Source of the DNA: Campylobacter ureolyticus
Lineage (GTDB): Bacteria; Campylobacterota; Campylobacteria; Campylobacterales; Campylobacteraceae
DNA: 64,000 bases
Assembly (NCBI RefSeq): GCF_013372225.1
Contig: NZ_CP053832.1
Span: 1,426,001 to 1,490,000, forward strand
Reading direction: 5' to 3'
The notes under the pieces were generated by a model. That model was not told where the DNA came from. It saw only the letters and a program-made list of their open reading frames with translations, and did no database searches. Below, in pieces: positions 42,543 to 51,800 of this stretch. The position numbers were made by a program, and so were the translations under genes. Every line of letters begins with the position of its first letter. The stretch's first letter is position 1.

Positions 42543-43268
42543 ATGAAAAAATTTTTAAAAATTTTATTAGTCGTGTTAGCATGTTTGAATTTGGCAAATG
42601 CTAAGAGTTTAAAAGTTGGAACAAATGCAAGTTTTCCTCCATTTGAATTTATTGATAAAAACTCACAAATTGTTGGTTTTGATATGGACTTACTAGATGC
42701 AATTAGTAAAAAAATAGGTTTTGAATATGAGATAATAAACATGGGTTTTGATGGGCTAATACCAGCTTTAAAAAGCGGCAAAATAGATATGATAGCAGCT
42801 GGAATGAGCGCAACTGAGCAAAGAAGAAAAGCAGCTGATTTTACAAAGCCTTACTATTCAACAGAAAATGTTTTTTTAAAAAAGGCTGATAATGATTCTA
42901 TAAAGTCAAAAGAAGATATTAAAGGCAAGATTGTCTCAACTCAGCTTGGCACAGTTCAAGAAATAGCTATGAGAGAATTAAAAGATATTAAAGTATCAAC
43001 TATGAAAGATCCATTTAATGTAATAATGGCTTTAAAAAATGGCAAAGTTGATGTTGCAGTATTTGACTCATCAGTAGCTTATGGATACTTAAAAGAAAAT
43101 CCTGACTTAGTAGCTTTTCACACAGAACCTGATGGAAGTGATGGTTTTTCATTTGCTTTTAACAAAGGCAAACAAGATGAGCTTATAAATAAATTTAATA
43201 ATGCTATTGAAGAGCTAAAAGCAGATGGAACTTACGATAAAATTTTAGTAAAATACGATCTTAAATAA
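42543..43268 (+). CDS. Amino-acid ABC transporter binding protein 2
   Basis: A 241-residue family-3 binding protein with a clear signal peptide (MKKFLKILLVVLACLNLANA). Landmarks: VGTNASFPPFEFID, VGFDMDLLDAISKKIGFEYEI, AAGMSATEQRRKAADFTKPYY, VDVAVFDSSVAYGYL. It is parallel to the preceding gene along its full length (both use GFEYEI, D-x-FTKPY or FSHPY, and end with LKSDGTYDNLLTKY or KADGTYDKILVKY), so the two are tandem duplicates that have diverged. A terminator follows directly. Confidence 0.92.
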   Translation: MKKFLKILLVVLACLNLANAKSLKVGTNASFPPFEFIDKNSQIVGFDMDLLDAISKKIGFEYEIINMGFDGLIPALKSGKIDMIAAGMSATEQRRKAADFTKPYYSTENVFLKKADNDSIKSKEDIKGKIVSTQLGTVQEIAMRELKDIKVSTMKDPFNVIMALKNGKVDVAVFDSSVAYGYLKENPDLVAFHTEPDGSDGFSFAFNKGKQDELINKFNNAIEELKADGTYDKILVKYDLK

Positions 43269-43271
43269 AAA

Positions 43272-43293
43272 AAGCCCCAAAATCTTGGGGCTT
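43272..43293 (+). terminator. Terminator after the amino-acid ABC transporter
   Basis: Nine-base stem AAGCCCCAA (43272-43280) with TTGGGGCTT (43285-43293), loop AATC. A short T-poor tail follows and thiE starts nine bases later, so the hairpin also forms part of the thiE 5' region. Confidence 0.8.
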
Positions 43294-43301
43294 AATTACG
43301 C

Positions 43302-43931
43302 ATGAAAAATCAACTTTATACATTAACTGATGACTTTTATACCCCGGATAGCACTATTTTTACCCAAGTTTTAGAAATGCTAGAATCAGGAATTAAACTT
43401 ATACAATACAGAAGTAAAAAAGAAAATAAAGATGAAAAAATTGTTGGGAATTTAGTCTCTTTATGTGAAGACTTTAATGCATTTTTAATAATAAATGATG
43501 ATTTAAATTTAGCCAAAAAAGTAAAAGCTCACGGTGTTCATTTAGGAATGGATGATGCAAGTTTAAATGTTGCAAAAGAATTTTTAGGAAAAAACAAAAT
43601 TTATGGAATAAGTTGTTATGGAGATGTTAATTTAGCTTTAAAAGCTCAAAATGAAGGTGCAACTTACGCAGCTTTTGGAGCTGTTTTTAATTCTACCACA
43701 AAAAAAGAGGCTCAAATTTGCGATATAGACAATATTGATTTTTCAAAATTAAACATTAAAACTTGTTTGATAGGTGGCATAAACGCTTCAAATTTAGATA
43801 AAATTTTATATAAAAAAGCTGATTATTTAGCTATTGTAAGTGCGGCTTACAAACCAAACTCAATCACAAAAAACTTAGCAAATTTAAAATTGATAATAAA
43901 TAAAAATAAGGAAAAAAATGACAATATTTGA
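43302..43931 (+). CDS. thiE: Thiamine phosphate synthase (ThiE/TenI family)
   Basis: Couples the pyrimidine and thiazole halves of thiamine (209 residues). Family motifs: IKLIQYRSKKENKDEK (QyR phosphate site), LIINDDLNLAKKVKAHGVHLGMDD, GISCYGDVNLA, GATYAAFGAVFNSTTKK and LIGGINASN. It is a little divergent from classic ThiE, so a TenI-like role is an alternative. No Shine-Dalgarno sequence precedes the ATG; a terminator hairpin ends nine bases upstream. Its end overlaps uppP by 14 bases. Confidence 0.82.
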   Translation: MKNQLYTLTDDFYTPDSTIFTQVLEMLESGIKLIQYRSKKENKDEKIVGNLVSLCEDFNAFLIINDDLNLAKKVKAHGVHLGMDDASLNVAKEFLGKNKIYGISCYGDVNLALKAQNEGATYAAFGAVFNSTTKKEAQICDIDNIDFSKLNIKTCLIGGINASNLDKILYKKADYLAIVSAAYKPNSITKNLANLKLIINKNKEKNDNI

Positions 43932-44694
43932 TACCATAATTTTAGGCATAGTTGAGGGACTAACCGAATTTTTACCAGTTAGTTCAACAGGACATTTAAT
44001 ACTAACTTCGCATTTGTTGAATTTAGAACAGACAGATACTTTAAAATGCTTTGAAGTAGTAATCCAGCTTGGCTCAATTTTAGCAGTTGTTTTTATGTTT
44101 TTTAAAAGACTTAAACAAGATATAAATTTATGGATAAAACTTATAATTGGCTTTATTCCAACAGCATTGATAGGTTTTTTACTATACTCATCAATAAAAG
44201 GACTTTTTAGTCCAAAAATTACTGCTTATATGCTTATAATTTGGGGTATTATTTTTATTATAGTTGAACTTTTTCGTAAAAAAAATCCTCCTAAAAATGA
44301 AATTCAAAAACTTGAAGATATAACTTACAAGCAAGCATTTATAATAGGTCTTTCACAATGTTTTGCAATGATTCCTGGAACTTCTAGAAGTGGTGCAACT
44401 ATCATAATTGGACTTTTAAGCGGACTTAGCAGAAAAACAGCAGCAAGTTTTAGTTTTTTACTTGCAATTCCAACAATGTTTGCAGCAACTTTTTATGATA
44501 CTTATAAAAATTTAAATATTTTTAAAGAAAATTTATCCCAAATTTGGCTATTTTTAATAGGTGGTTTTGTAGCATTTGTTGTTGCACTTTTGGCAATAAA
44601 TTTATTTTTGAAATTTGTAAGCAAATTTGATTATATTCCTTTTGGAGTTTATAGAATTATTATTGGAATTGTATTTTTATTTTTTGTGCTTTAA
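43918..44694 (+). CDS. uppP: Undecaprenyl-diphosphate phosphatase
   Basis: Recycles the lipid carrier of cell-wall synthesis (258 residues, multi-span). The two active-site regions are present: GIVEGLTEFLPVSSTGHLIL (residues 10-29) and MIPGTSRSGATIIIGLLSGLSRKTAASFSFLLAIP. AAGGA lies before the ATG inside the thiE end. Loss of this activity confers bacitracin sensitivity, hence the old name bacA. Confidence 0.95.
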   Translation: MTIFDTIILGIVEGLTEFLPVSSTGHLILTSHLLNLEQTDTLKCFEVVIQLGSILAVVFMFFKRLKQDINLWIKLIIGFIPTALIGFLLYSSIKGLFSPKITAYMLIIWGIIFIIVELFRKKNPPKNEIQKLEDITYKQAFIIGLSQCFAMIPGTSRSGATIIIGLLSGLSRKTAASFSFLLAIPTMFAATFYDTYKNLNIFKENLSQIWLFLIGGFVAFVVALLAINLFLKFVSKFDYIPFGVYRIIIGIVFLFFVL

Positions 44695-44713
44695 AGTTAT
44701 AGTTTTATAACTT
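44694..44713. terminator. Short AT hairpin between convergent uppP and TSUP genes
   Basis: AAGTTATA (44694-44701) pairs with TATAACTT (44706-44713) around GTTT and touches both stop codons. It contains almost no G-C pairs, so as a terminator it is weak; its place between convergent genes supports the call. Confidence 0.4.
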
Positions 44714-45491
44714 AGATAAACTCAAAAAGCATTTTCATACTTAAAATAAACAAAAATATTCCAAAGATTTTTTTTACATTTTGTGATTTGATATTATGAA
44801 CTATTTTAACTCCAAGTGGTGCGAATAAAAAGCTGGTAATTGTAGTAAAAAATACAGCTTTTAAATTTACATACCCTATTATAAACTCACTTAAATTTGT
44901 ATTTTGCCAGCCACTTACGACATAGCCAAAAGTACCAGCAATAGCTAATGGAAAACCTATAGCAGCAGATGTTCCAATAGCTTTTTTAATATCAACTCCT
45001 TGAGAAGCGATATATGGAACACTTAAACTTCCTCCACCAATCGATACTATTGCTGAAACTGACCCTATGATAAGTCCTGCGATAAATTGAATATACTTTT
45101 TATAAATTCGCCTTGTTTTACTTACGCTTTTTGAAAAAAACATTCTTAAAGCTGAAATAAACATATATAAACTAAAAACCATAGCAAGATAAAAAGCTGG
45201 TATAAAAGAGGCAATAAATGCGCTTAGCATGGTTCCTATTATGATTCCAGGAACAATTAATTTAAGCAAATCCCACCTAATAGCATTATTTTTATTATGA
45301 GCTAAAAAACTAGATAATGAGGTTATTATTATGGCACACATGCTACTACCAAGAGCCAAATGTATTGCATCGCTTATGCCTTCTTTTAAAAAAATCATAG
45401 TAAAGATGGGAACCATTATACCCCCACCACCGATGCCAAACATTCCAGCACACACACCAACAACGCATCCTAAAAACAAAAACTCTATCAC
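44712..45491 (-). CDS. TSUP family anion exporter (TauE/SafE)
   Basis: A 259-residue membrane protein with about eight spans arranged as two repeats, each with the family motif: GMFGIGGGGIMVPIF at the N-terminus and SIGGGSLSVPYIASQG in the second half. Members export or import sulfite, sulfoacetate or other small organosulfur anions; the substrate cannot be read here. It is a single gene with its start 73 bases from the class-V aminotransferase. Confidence 0.88.
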   Translation of the reverse strand: MIEFLFLGCVVGVCAGMFGIGGGGIMVPIFTMIFLKEGISDAIHLALGSSMCAIIITSLSSFLAHNKNNAIRWDLLKLIVPGIIIGTMLSAFIASFIPAFYLAMVFSLYMFISALRMFFSKSVSKTRRIYKKYIQFIAGLIIGSVSAIVSIGGGSLSVPYIASQGVDIKKAIGTSAAIGFPLAIAGTFGYVVSGWQNTNLSEFIIGYVNLKAVFFTTITSFLFAPLGVKIVHNIKSQNVKKIFGIFLFILSMKMLFEFI

Positions 45492-45564
45492 AAATTTTCC
45501 TTACACATCTTTTTAAAATTTATATAAAAACATAAAATAAAAATTTGATAAAATTAAATCACAA

Positions 45565-46869
45565 CTAACAAAGATGTTTTCCACCTGTCATTTTAACTTT
45601 TTCTCTTAGTTTAATAACTGCTTTTATCGCACTTATTAAATAATCAATATCATCTTTTTCATGTGTATAATTAATACTAACTCTTACAAATCCTGGCTTA
45701 CCATCTTTTAAAAAGTCTCTTCCATCTTCCATTTGCATTAAATCATGCCCATAAGGTCCTGCACATGCACATCCTGCTCTAGTTTCTACATTGTATTTTT
45801 GGCTAAGAAGAGTTGAAAAAGTATATGGATCAAAACCCTTTACATTAAATGAAAATATTGGAAGTTTATTTTTAACATCTTTGGCATATAATATTATATC
45901 TTCAAGTCTTAAAATTTTTTCTAGAAAATATTCTTTTAATTCAAGTTCTTTTTTTTCTATGTTTTCAAGTCCAATATCATTTCTAAGCTTAAAGGCTAAA
46001 TAACTCCTAATTAGCTCTGTAATTCCAGGTGTTCCTGCATCCTCAAGCTTTTCCTTATCTATTTTATAAATTTGAGTTTTTCTATCAACGTATCTTACTG
46101 TTCCACCAGCTGCAAAAGTCGGCTCATCACTTACACAAAGCTCTTTTTTCATAATTAAAATTCCACTTGATCCAACTCCACCTAAAAGCTTATGTGGCGA
46201 TATAAATAATGCATCATAAAAACCAGGATCAATTTGCATGTGAGATGCCACGCTTGCTGCATCTAGTGCCACTATCCCGCCAAATGATTTTATAGTTAGA
46301 TAAAGCCTTTTGTAATCAGTCAAAACACCTGTGATATTCGAAGCTACACTAAAAGAAGCAATTATTTTTCTACCTCTGTTTTCTGATAAAATTTGAGTCA
46401 AAGCGTTAAAATCAATTTCACCTTTTTCATCTAATGGCACTCTTTTTACCTCACAAAGCCCTGCTCTATAACTTACCTCGTTTGAGTGATGCTCGTATGG
46501 AGAAACTAAAACTAAAGGTAGATTTTCTAAACTTTTAATATCAAGTTTTAAAAACTCCCTACTCATCGGTGGAATGTAAATTCCCATAAGTTCTTGAAAT
46601 TTTTTAATTGTTGCAGTTGCTCCAAAACCACATGAAAAAAGATAAAATTTATCATCAAGTTCTAATAAATTTTTTAAACCAATTTTTGCTTTTTCATAAT
46701 ACTCACTTGTAATTCTTGCGTGCTCACTAGCTTCTGAGTGGGTATTTGCATAAGTTTTTAAAATTCTTAAAATTTCATTTTCTATAGGTCTGTATGCCAA
46801 ACCAGAAGCCGTCCAATCAAAATAAAAAACACCTTCTTTTAAGATAATATCTTCTTTATTTATATTCAA
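45565..46869 (-). CDS. Class-V aminotransferase, cysteine desulfurase-like
   Basis: A 434-residue PLP enzyme. The cofactor lysine lies in FISPHKLLGGVGSSGIL, with IIASFSVASNITG and ALDAASVASHMQ for PLP phosphate and ring. Near the C-terminus ETRAGCACAGPYGHD is the cysteine-rich site region of cysteine desulfurase or selenocysteine lyase types. It is not NifS/IscS itself, and no iscU is adjacent. It could supply sulfur, or selenide for the selenoprotein in this window; the latter is speculation. Confidence 0.8.
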   Translation of the reverse strand: MNINKEDIILKEGVFYFDWTASGLAYRPIENEILRILKTYANTHSEASEHARITSEYYEKAKIGLKNLLELDDKFYLFSCGFGATATIKKFQELMGIYIPPMSREFLKLDIKSLENLPLVLVSPYEHHSNEVSYRAGLCEVKRVPLDEKGEIDFNALTQILSENRGRKIIASFSVASNITGVLTDYKRLYLTIKSFGGIVALDAASVASHMQIDPGFYDALFISPHKLLGGVGSSGILIMKKELCVSDEPTFAAGGTVRYVDRKTQIYKIDKEKLEDAGTPGITELIRSYLAFKLRNDIGLENIEKKELELKEYFLEKILRLEDIILYAKDVKNKLPIFSFNVKGFDPYTFSTLLSQKYNVETRAGCACAGPYGHDLMQMEDGRDFLKDGKPGFVRVSINYTHEKDDIDYLISAIKAVIKLREKVKMTGGKHLC

Positions 46870-46925
46870 ACTATTTCCTTGAATTTTTGTAAATTATATC
46901 TAAATTTGGTAAAATGACACTAAAA

Positions 46926-46941
46926 AAGGAGGATTAGAATA
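46926..46941 (+). promoter_or_regulatory. Strong ribosome binding site with a non-canonical ATA start
   Basis: AAGGAGG (46926-46932), six bases, then ATA (46939-46941) in the frame of the DUF234 gene. No ATG, GTG or TTG follows at a usable distance; the first is a TTG at 47038 with no ribosome site. The perfect spacing argues that ATA is the start, or that a G-to-A change has damaged an ATG. Confidence 0.55.
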
Positions 46942-47802
46942 AACGCTTTAAAAATCACAGCAAAAAGATTTCCAAATCTAAATATAAGCGAACTTTTAAA
47001 GTTTCATTTTGTATTTGATGACTTCTTTTTTGAAAATTTGAGTGATATAAAAATTTATAACAATATTTTTGAAGCTATAAAAAATGAAATTTTATACAAA
47101 TTTGATGAATTTATTTTTGATTTAAGCAGTGATGAAAAACTTGCTTTAATGAAATTTGCAAAAAGCGATAGGAAAAAATACGGGCTTAATAAGATCTTTC
47201 CTCGCTATAAATCTCAAAAAATTGTAAATGATTTACTTAATAAAAATTATATAATTTTAGAAAAAACTAGAGAGAAAAAACCTGCTCCAAAACATCCAAA
47301 GGAAAAGCTTCCAAGGCATTTACGAAGATATGTTATGCATGATAAAATTCATTTTAAAAGTAACTTTTTAAGATTTTGGTTTAGATTTGTAGAGCCAAAT
47401 TTAACCCTACTTAAAAGAAATAAATTTGATGAAGTTTTGGAAAAAATAAAGTGTGATTTTGATAATTACTCAAGCCTAGGATTTGAAGCATTAAGTTGTG
47501 AGCTTTTAAAAAAAAGGCTTGACTTAAAAGAGGTTGAAATTTACAGCTTTTGGACAAAGGAATTTGAAATAGACATTTTTGCTAAGCTTAACGGTTTTTT
47601 CATAGTTGGCGAAGTAAAATACAAAGAGAGAAAAGTTTGTAAAAATATCTTAAATTTAATAGACTTAAAATGTCAAAAACTAGGAATTTCACCACACATA
47701 GTAGCACTTTTTTCAAAAAGTGGCTTTAGTAAGGAACTAATAAATTTAAGAAGTGAAAATTTACTTTTATTTGAGCTAAATGACTTCAAAGATTTAGTCT
47801 AA
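46939..47802 (+). CDS. DUF234 family protein with nuclease-like C-terminal domain
   Basis: A protein of 287 residues if started at the ATA (NALKITAKRFPNLNISELLK then FHFVFDDFFFENLSD), or 254 residues from the TTG at 47038. The middle has the DUF234 signature KSNFLRFWFRFVEPN. The C-terminal part has E154-like residues, FEIDIFAKLNGFFIVGEVKYKER, a D...E-V-K core of the PD-(D/E)xK nuclease fold. DUF234 usually follows an archaeal-type ATPase domain, which is absent here. The function is unknown; DNA or RNA cleavage is only a possibility. Start is discussed separately. Confidence 0.72.
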   Translation: MNALKITAKRFPNLNISELLKFHFVFDDFFFENLSDIKIYNNIFEAIKNEILYKFDEFIFDLSSDEKLALMKFAKSDRKKYGLNKIFPRYKSQKIVNDLLNKNYIILEKTREKKPAPKHPKEKLPRHLRRYVMHDKIHFKSNFLRFWFRFVEPNLTLLKRNKFDEVLEKIKCDFDNYSSLGFEALSCELLKKRLDLKEVEIYSFWTKEFEIDIFAKLNGFFIVGEVKYKERKVCKNILNLIDLKCQKLGISPHIVALFSKSGFSKELINLRSENLLLFELNDFKDLV

Positions 47803-47883
47803 ATTTCAAAAAATTATTTTAAAAATTTAATTATTATATTTAAAATATATTTAACCATTTTCATTATTTGGCTTTTAGCTAAC

Positions 47884-48081
47884 CTAGCTATTTTCAGGAA
47901 TTGCTTCTTTTATCATCTCTTTTACTTTTTTATTTGTTTCTTCATCAAGCGAAATAGCTTCTCTAAGAATAAAAGAAGCCTCTATAATAGCATATAATTC
48001 AGGCTTTGTCGTTCGCCACCTTTGAAGTGTTCTAGTTGTAACTCTTAAAATTCTTGCTTTGTCTTGTTGAGTGTATTTCAT
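47884..48081 (-). CDS. Small helix-turn-helix protein
   Basis: A 65-residue protein whose N-terminal half (MKYTQQDKARILRVTTRTLQRWRTTKP) reads as a helix-turn-helix of the transposase/phage-repressor type, with a charged helix behind it. Likely DNA-binding. No clear ribosome site precedes the ATG. It is divergent from the glycine-rich membrane protein at 48202 across 120 bases, so it may regulate that gene. Could also be a leftover of a mobile element; nothing else of one is seen. Confidence 0.6.
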   Translation of the reverse strand: MKYTQQDKARILRVTTRTLQRWRTTKPELYAIIEASFILREAISLDEETNKKVKEMIKEAIPENS

Positions 48082-48201
48082 AATGAAAAGATATCTTTTT
48101 GTTTATTAAAAGAAAATTGCGAAATATTATCGTAAATTTATTAAAAATTTAGACTTTATTTCATATAATTAAAATAATATATTTAAGATAAGGGGTTAAA
48201 A

Positions 48202-48810
48202 ATGAAAGATATTGATGATATTTTTGATATTCGCTCATTAGCTGAAAAATTATTTTCAGTTATGAATGAAATAGGAAAAGGTATACCTTCAAATGTCACG
48301 CCTGAAGATATAAAGGATATTGCTTTATTTCATAGCAAAGGTGCAGCCGCGGCTGGAGTTGCAAGTGGTTGGGTGCCTGGTTTTGGTGGAGCTATAGCAA
48401 CTGCGACAATAGCAGGATTTGTTTGGGGTATGTACTTAAGAATAAATAATAAAATAGGACTTTCTATCTCAAAAAATATACTAAAAACGTTAGCTGGCGG
48501 TATAGTTGCAAATTTGGCTGCTTTTACTGTTGGAGCCATTGCAGTAACTACAACATTGCCTTTTATTCCTATCGTGGGTAATGTTGGGGCAATGGTTATC
48601 ATGGGCGGTATAGGTTATGCAATTACAATCGTAAGTGCTGGGATTTATCTTGCAATACTTACAAAATTTTTTCAAACCAAAGGTGGTGATATTAATAAAA
48701 TGAGTGCTGATGATTTAAAAGACTTAGCAAAAGAAGTAATTGATAACAACGATGTTGAAAGTGCTTTAAAACAAGCAAAAAAGGCTTATGAAAAAGAACA
48801 TAAAGAATAG
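48202..48810 (+). CDS. Glycine-rich membrane protein, DUF697-like
   Basis: A 202-residue protein. Residues 1-50 are soluble. Then come three or four spans rich in Gly and Ala with GxxxG patterns (GAAAAGVASGWVPGFGGAIATATIAGFVWGMY, NILKTLAGGIVANLAAFTVGAIAV, VGNVGAMVIMGGIGYAI). A charged C-terminal tail (about residues 165-202) follows. The arrangement recalls DUF697 domains found in YcjF and GTPase-linked proteins, but that is by eye only. GGGG before the ATG is a fair ribosome site. Function unknown. Confidence 0.65.
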   Translation: MKDIDDIFDIRSLAEKLFSVMNEIGKGIPSNVTPEDIKDIALFHSKGAAAAGVASGWVPGFGGAIATATIAGFVWGMYLRINNKIGLSISKNILKTLAGGIVANLAAFTVGAIAVTTTLPFIPIVGNVGAMVIMGGIGYAITIVSAGIYLAILTKFFQTKGGDINKMSADDLKDLAKEVIDNNDVESALKQAKKAYEKEHKE

Positions 48811-48832
48811 AATTTTACAATTTAATTTAACC

Positions 48833-48860
48833 AATAGCTTAGGAAAATTCCTAAGCTATT
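48833..48860. terminator. Long palindrome between convergent genes
   Basis: Thirteen-base stem AATAGCTTAGGAA (48833-48845) with its complement ending at 48860 and a two-base gap. It lies between the membrane protein gene and dnaE, which converge. T-tails are poor on both strands, so termination strength is uncertain. Confidence 0.6.
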
Positions 48861-48891
48861 AAAAAATATATTCTTGCCAAATTTTATTTAA

Positions 48892-51800
48892 TTACGCTAC
48901 TAAAAATTGATCCACATTTTGACCAAAATTCTCATCAACAAAGAAATTTGTTTCAAAAATATATACTTTTGTTGAAGTCTCAACTCTTAAAATGAGTTTT
49001 TTAGAGTTTTTCAAGTTATTTTGTTTGTAGGCAAGATTGTAAATTTCATTAATTATATTTTGGTTTAATTCATCCAAATTTATAGTATAGACATACTCTT
49101 CATAAACTCTTTTTTCTTCTTTCTTAAAGCCTTTTTTAGCAAAACTTCGTTTTTTAAAATCTGAGTTTTTTGCCTCATCAAGTCTTAAAAACTCATTTAA
49201 GGTTATTTTATACTGCGCATCATCTTTTTCAATTCTTACTCTAAAAGCATAAGGTCTTTCAAGTTCAGCTTCTGATAAAGCTTCTATCTCGGGAAGTTTG
49301 TTATCAAAAACTACCATTTCAAAGTTTCCGTGTAGATCAAGCACATTAACTATCGCCATTTTAGAGCCTTTTTTGGTTATTCTTGTATTTATCTCTTCTA
49401 TTTTTCCCACTAATAAAGTCTCTGTTACATCATTAAGCTCTTCAAATTGACTAGTTAATGTATAATCAATCTCATTTATTTCATTCACATAATCATCAAG
49501 TGGATGTCCTGAAAGATAAAGTCCAAGCACTTCTTTTTCGTTTTTTAAAATATCTTTTTGAGTATATTCACCATTGGTTAGTTCTAAATGTACCTCAACC
49601 TCCATACTCATATCATCATCGCTTAAATCAGCAAATAAAGAGTTTTCTTTATCGCTTTTTATTTTATTTGCATTGCGCGTAGATTCTGTAATGTTATCAA
49701 TATTTAAAAATAAATTTTTTCTCGTTAGTTTTAAACAATCCATCGCGCCTGATTTTATAAGTCCATCTAGTGCTCTTTTATTTACCTTAAAACTATCTAT
49801 CCTTGAAGCAAAGTTGCTAATATCAGTAAAATCTCCATTTTTCCTCTCTTCTACGATATTTTCTATCGCACCAAGACCAACACCTTTTATAGCGCCCATT
49901 CCAAAAACAATTGCATCTTTTTCGCCTTTTTGAACAACGCTAAATTCTCTTAAAGATAAATTTATAGATGGTGGTAAAATCTCAATATTAAGTCTTTTGA
50001 TCTCATCGATATATCTTGCAACTTTATCAAGGTTATTTTCCTCACTTGTTAAAAGCGCAGCCATAAACTCAGCTGGATAATATGCTTTTAAATAAGCAGT
50101 TTGAAAAGTAATTAATGCATAAGCTGCAGCGTGAGATTTATTAAATCCATAAGAGGCAAATTTCATAATCATTTCAAAAAACTCATCGGCTTTTTTGATA
50201 TCATATCCACCTTTTTTAGCGCCCTCTAAATACTCTTTTTTTAGACGCTTCATCTCTTCTTCTTTTTTCTTACTCATCGCTCTTCTTACGATATCCGCTT
50301 CACCAAGGCTAAATCCACCTATTTTTTGAACGATTTGCATAACTTGTTCTTGATAAACAATAATTCCATAAGTTGGCTCTAAAATATCTTTTATATCGTT
50401 TATCAAATAATCAATCTTTGCAAGACCGTGTTTTCTTTCAATAAAGTTTGGTATAAGATCCATAGGACCTGGTCTAAATAGCGCTATCATCGCTATAACA
50501 TCTTCAAAATTATCAGGCTTTAAATCAGTGGCAAGTTTTTGCATACCACCACTTTCTATTTGAAAAATACCTAGAGTATTTCCACTACTTATAGTTTCAT
50601 AAACTTTTTTATCATTTATATCGATTTTTTCCCAAATAACATCTTTGTTATATCGCATTTTAACAAGCTTTATAGCGTTATTTATAACAGTTAAAGTTTT
50701 AAGCCCTAAAAAGTCAAATTTTATTAAATCAACATCTTCAAGATAATCTTTTGTATATTGCGTGATAAGATGACCTTTATCATTATTTGTTTGGATAAAA
50801 ACAGGGGTTTTGTTCCAAAGCTCATCATTACTTATCACAACTCCGGCCGCGTGCATTCCTGCGTTTCTATTAAGGCCTTCAAGTTCTAATGCATAATCCC
50901 AAATTTTTTTAGCTTCTATGTTTTCTTCAAGTAAAGATCTTATTTTTGGCTCTTTATCAAATGAATCTCTTAGAGTTATTTTTAACTCATTTGGTATTAA
51001 CTTTGCCATTTTATCAGCTTCGGCATAAGGCATCTCACAAACTCTTGCAACATCTCTGATAACACCTTTTGCAAGCAACTTTCCAAAAGTTGCAACTTGA
51101 GCGACATTGTATCTGCCATATTGCTCAATTACATAATCTATTACTTCCCCTCGCCTATCTTGGCAAAAATCCACATCAATATCTGGCATACTCACTCTTT
51201 CAGGATTTAAAAATCTTTCAAAAAGCAAGTTATATGGAAGTGGATCAATATCTGTTATTTTCAATGAAAATGCTACCAAACTTCCAGCAGCACTTCCCCT
51301 GCCTGGTCCAACTGGGATGCCTTTTTCTTTGGCATGATTTATAAAATCACTTACTATAAGCATATATCCTGGAAATTTCATAGAATTTATTATGCTTATT
51401 TCTCTTTCTAGTCTATCTTTGTAAACTTCATGTTTTGATGAGTCTATAAATTTGAGTCTTTCTTCAAGCCCTTTTCTACTTAAATACTCAAATAAAACTT
51501 TATCGTTTTCTAAATCATCTCTAACACCAGGATTTGGCAAAGTTAAATTTAAATTTTTTGCATAATCTGTTGTAAATTTGAAATTTGGCGGAGTTGGATG
51601 ACCTAAATCTAGTTCTAAATTACATTTGTCAACAATCTCTTGTGTATTTTCAATAACATTTGGAATATCAGCAAAGATTTTTTCCATCTCTTGGCTACTT
51701 TTTACATAAAATTGCCTTACAGCATGACGAAGTTTCATACCTGAAATCGCCATATAAATATTATGTGCTTCACTCATATTTTGATATGGATAATGCGCAT

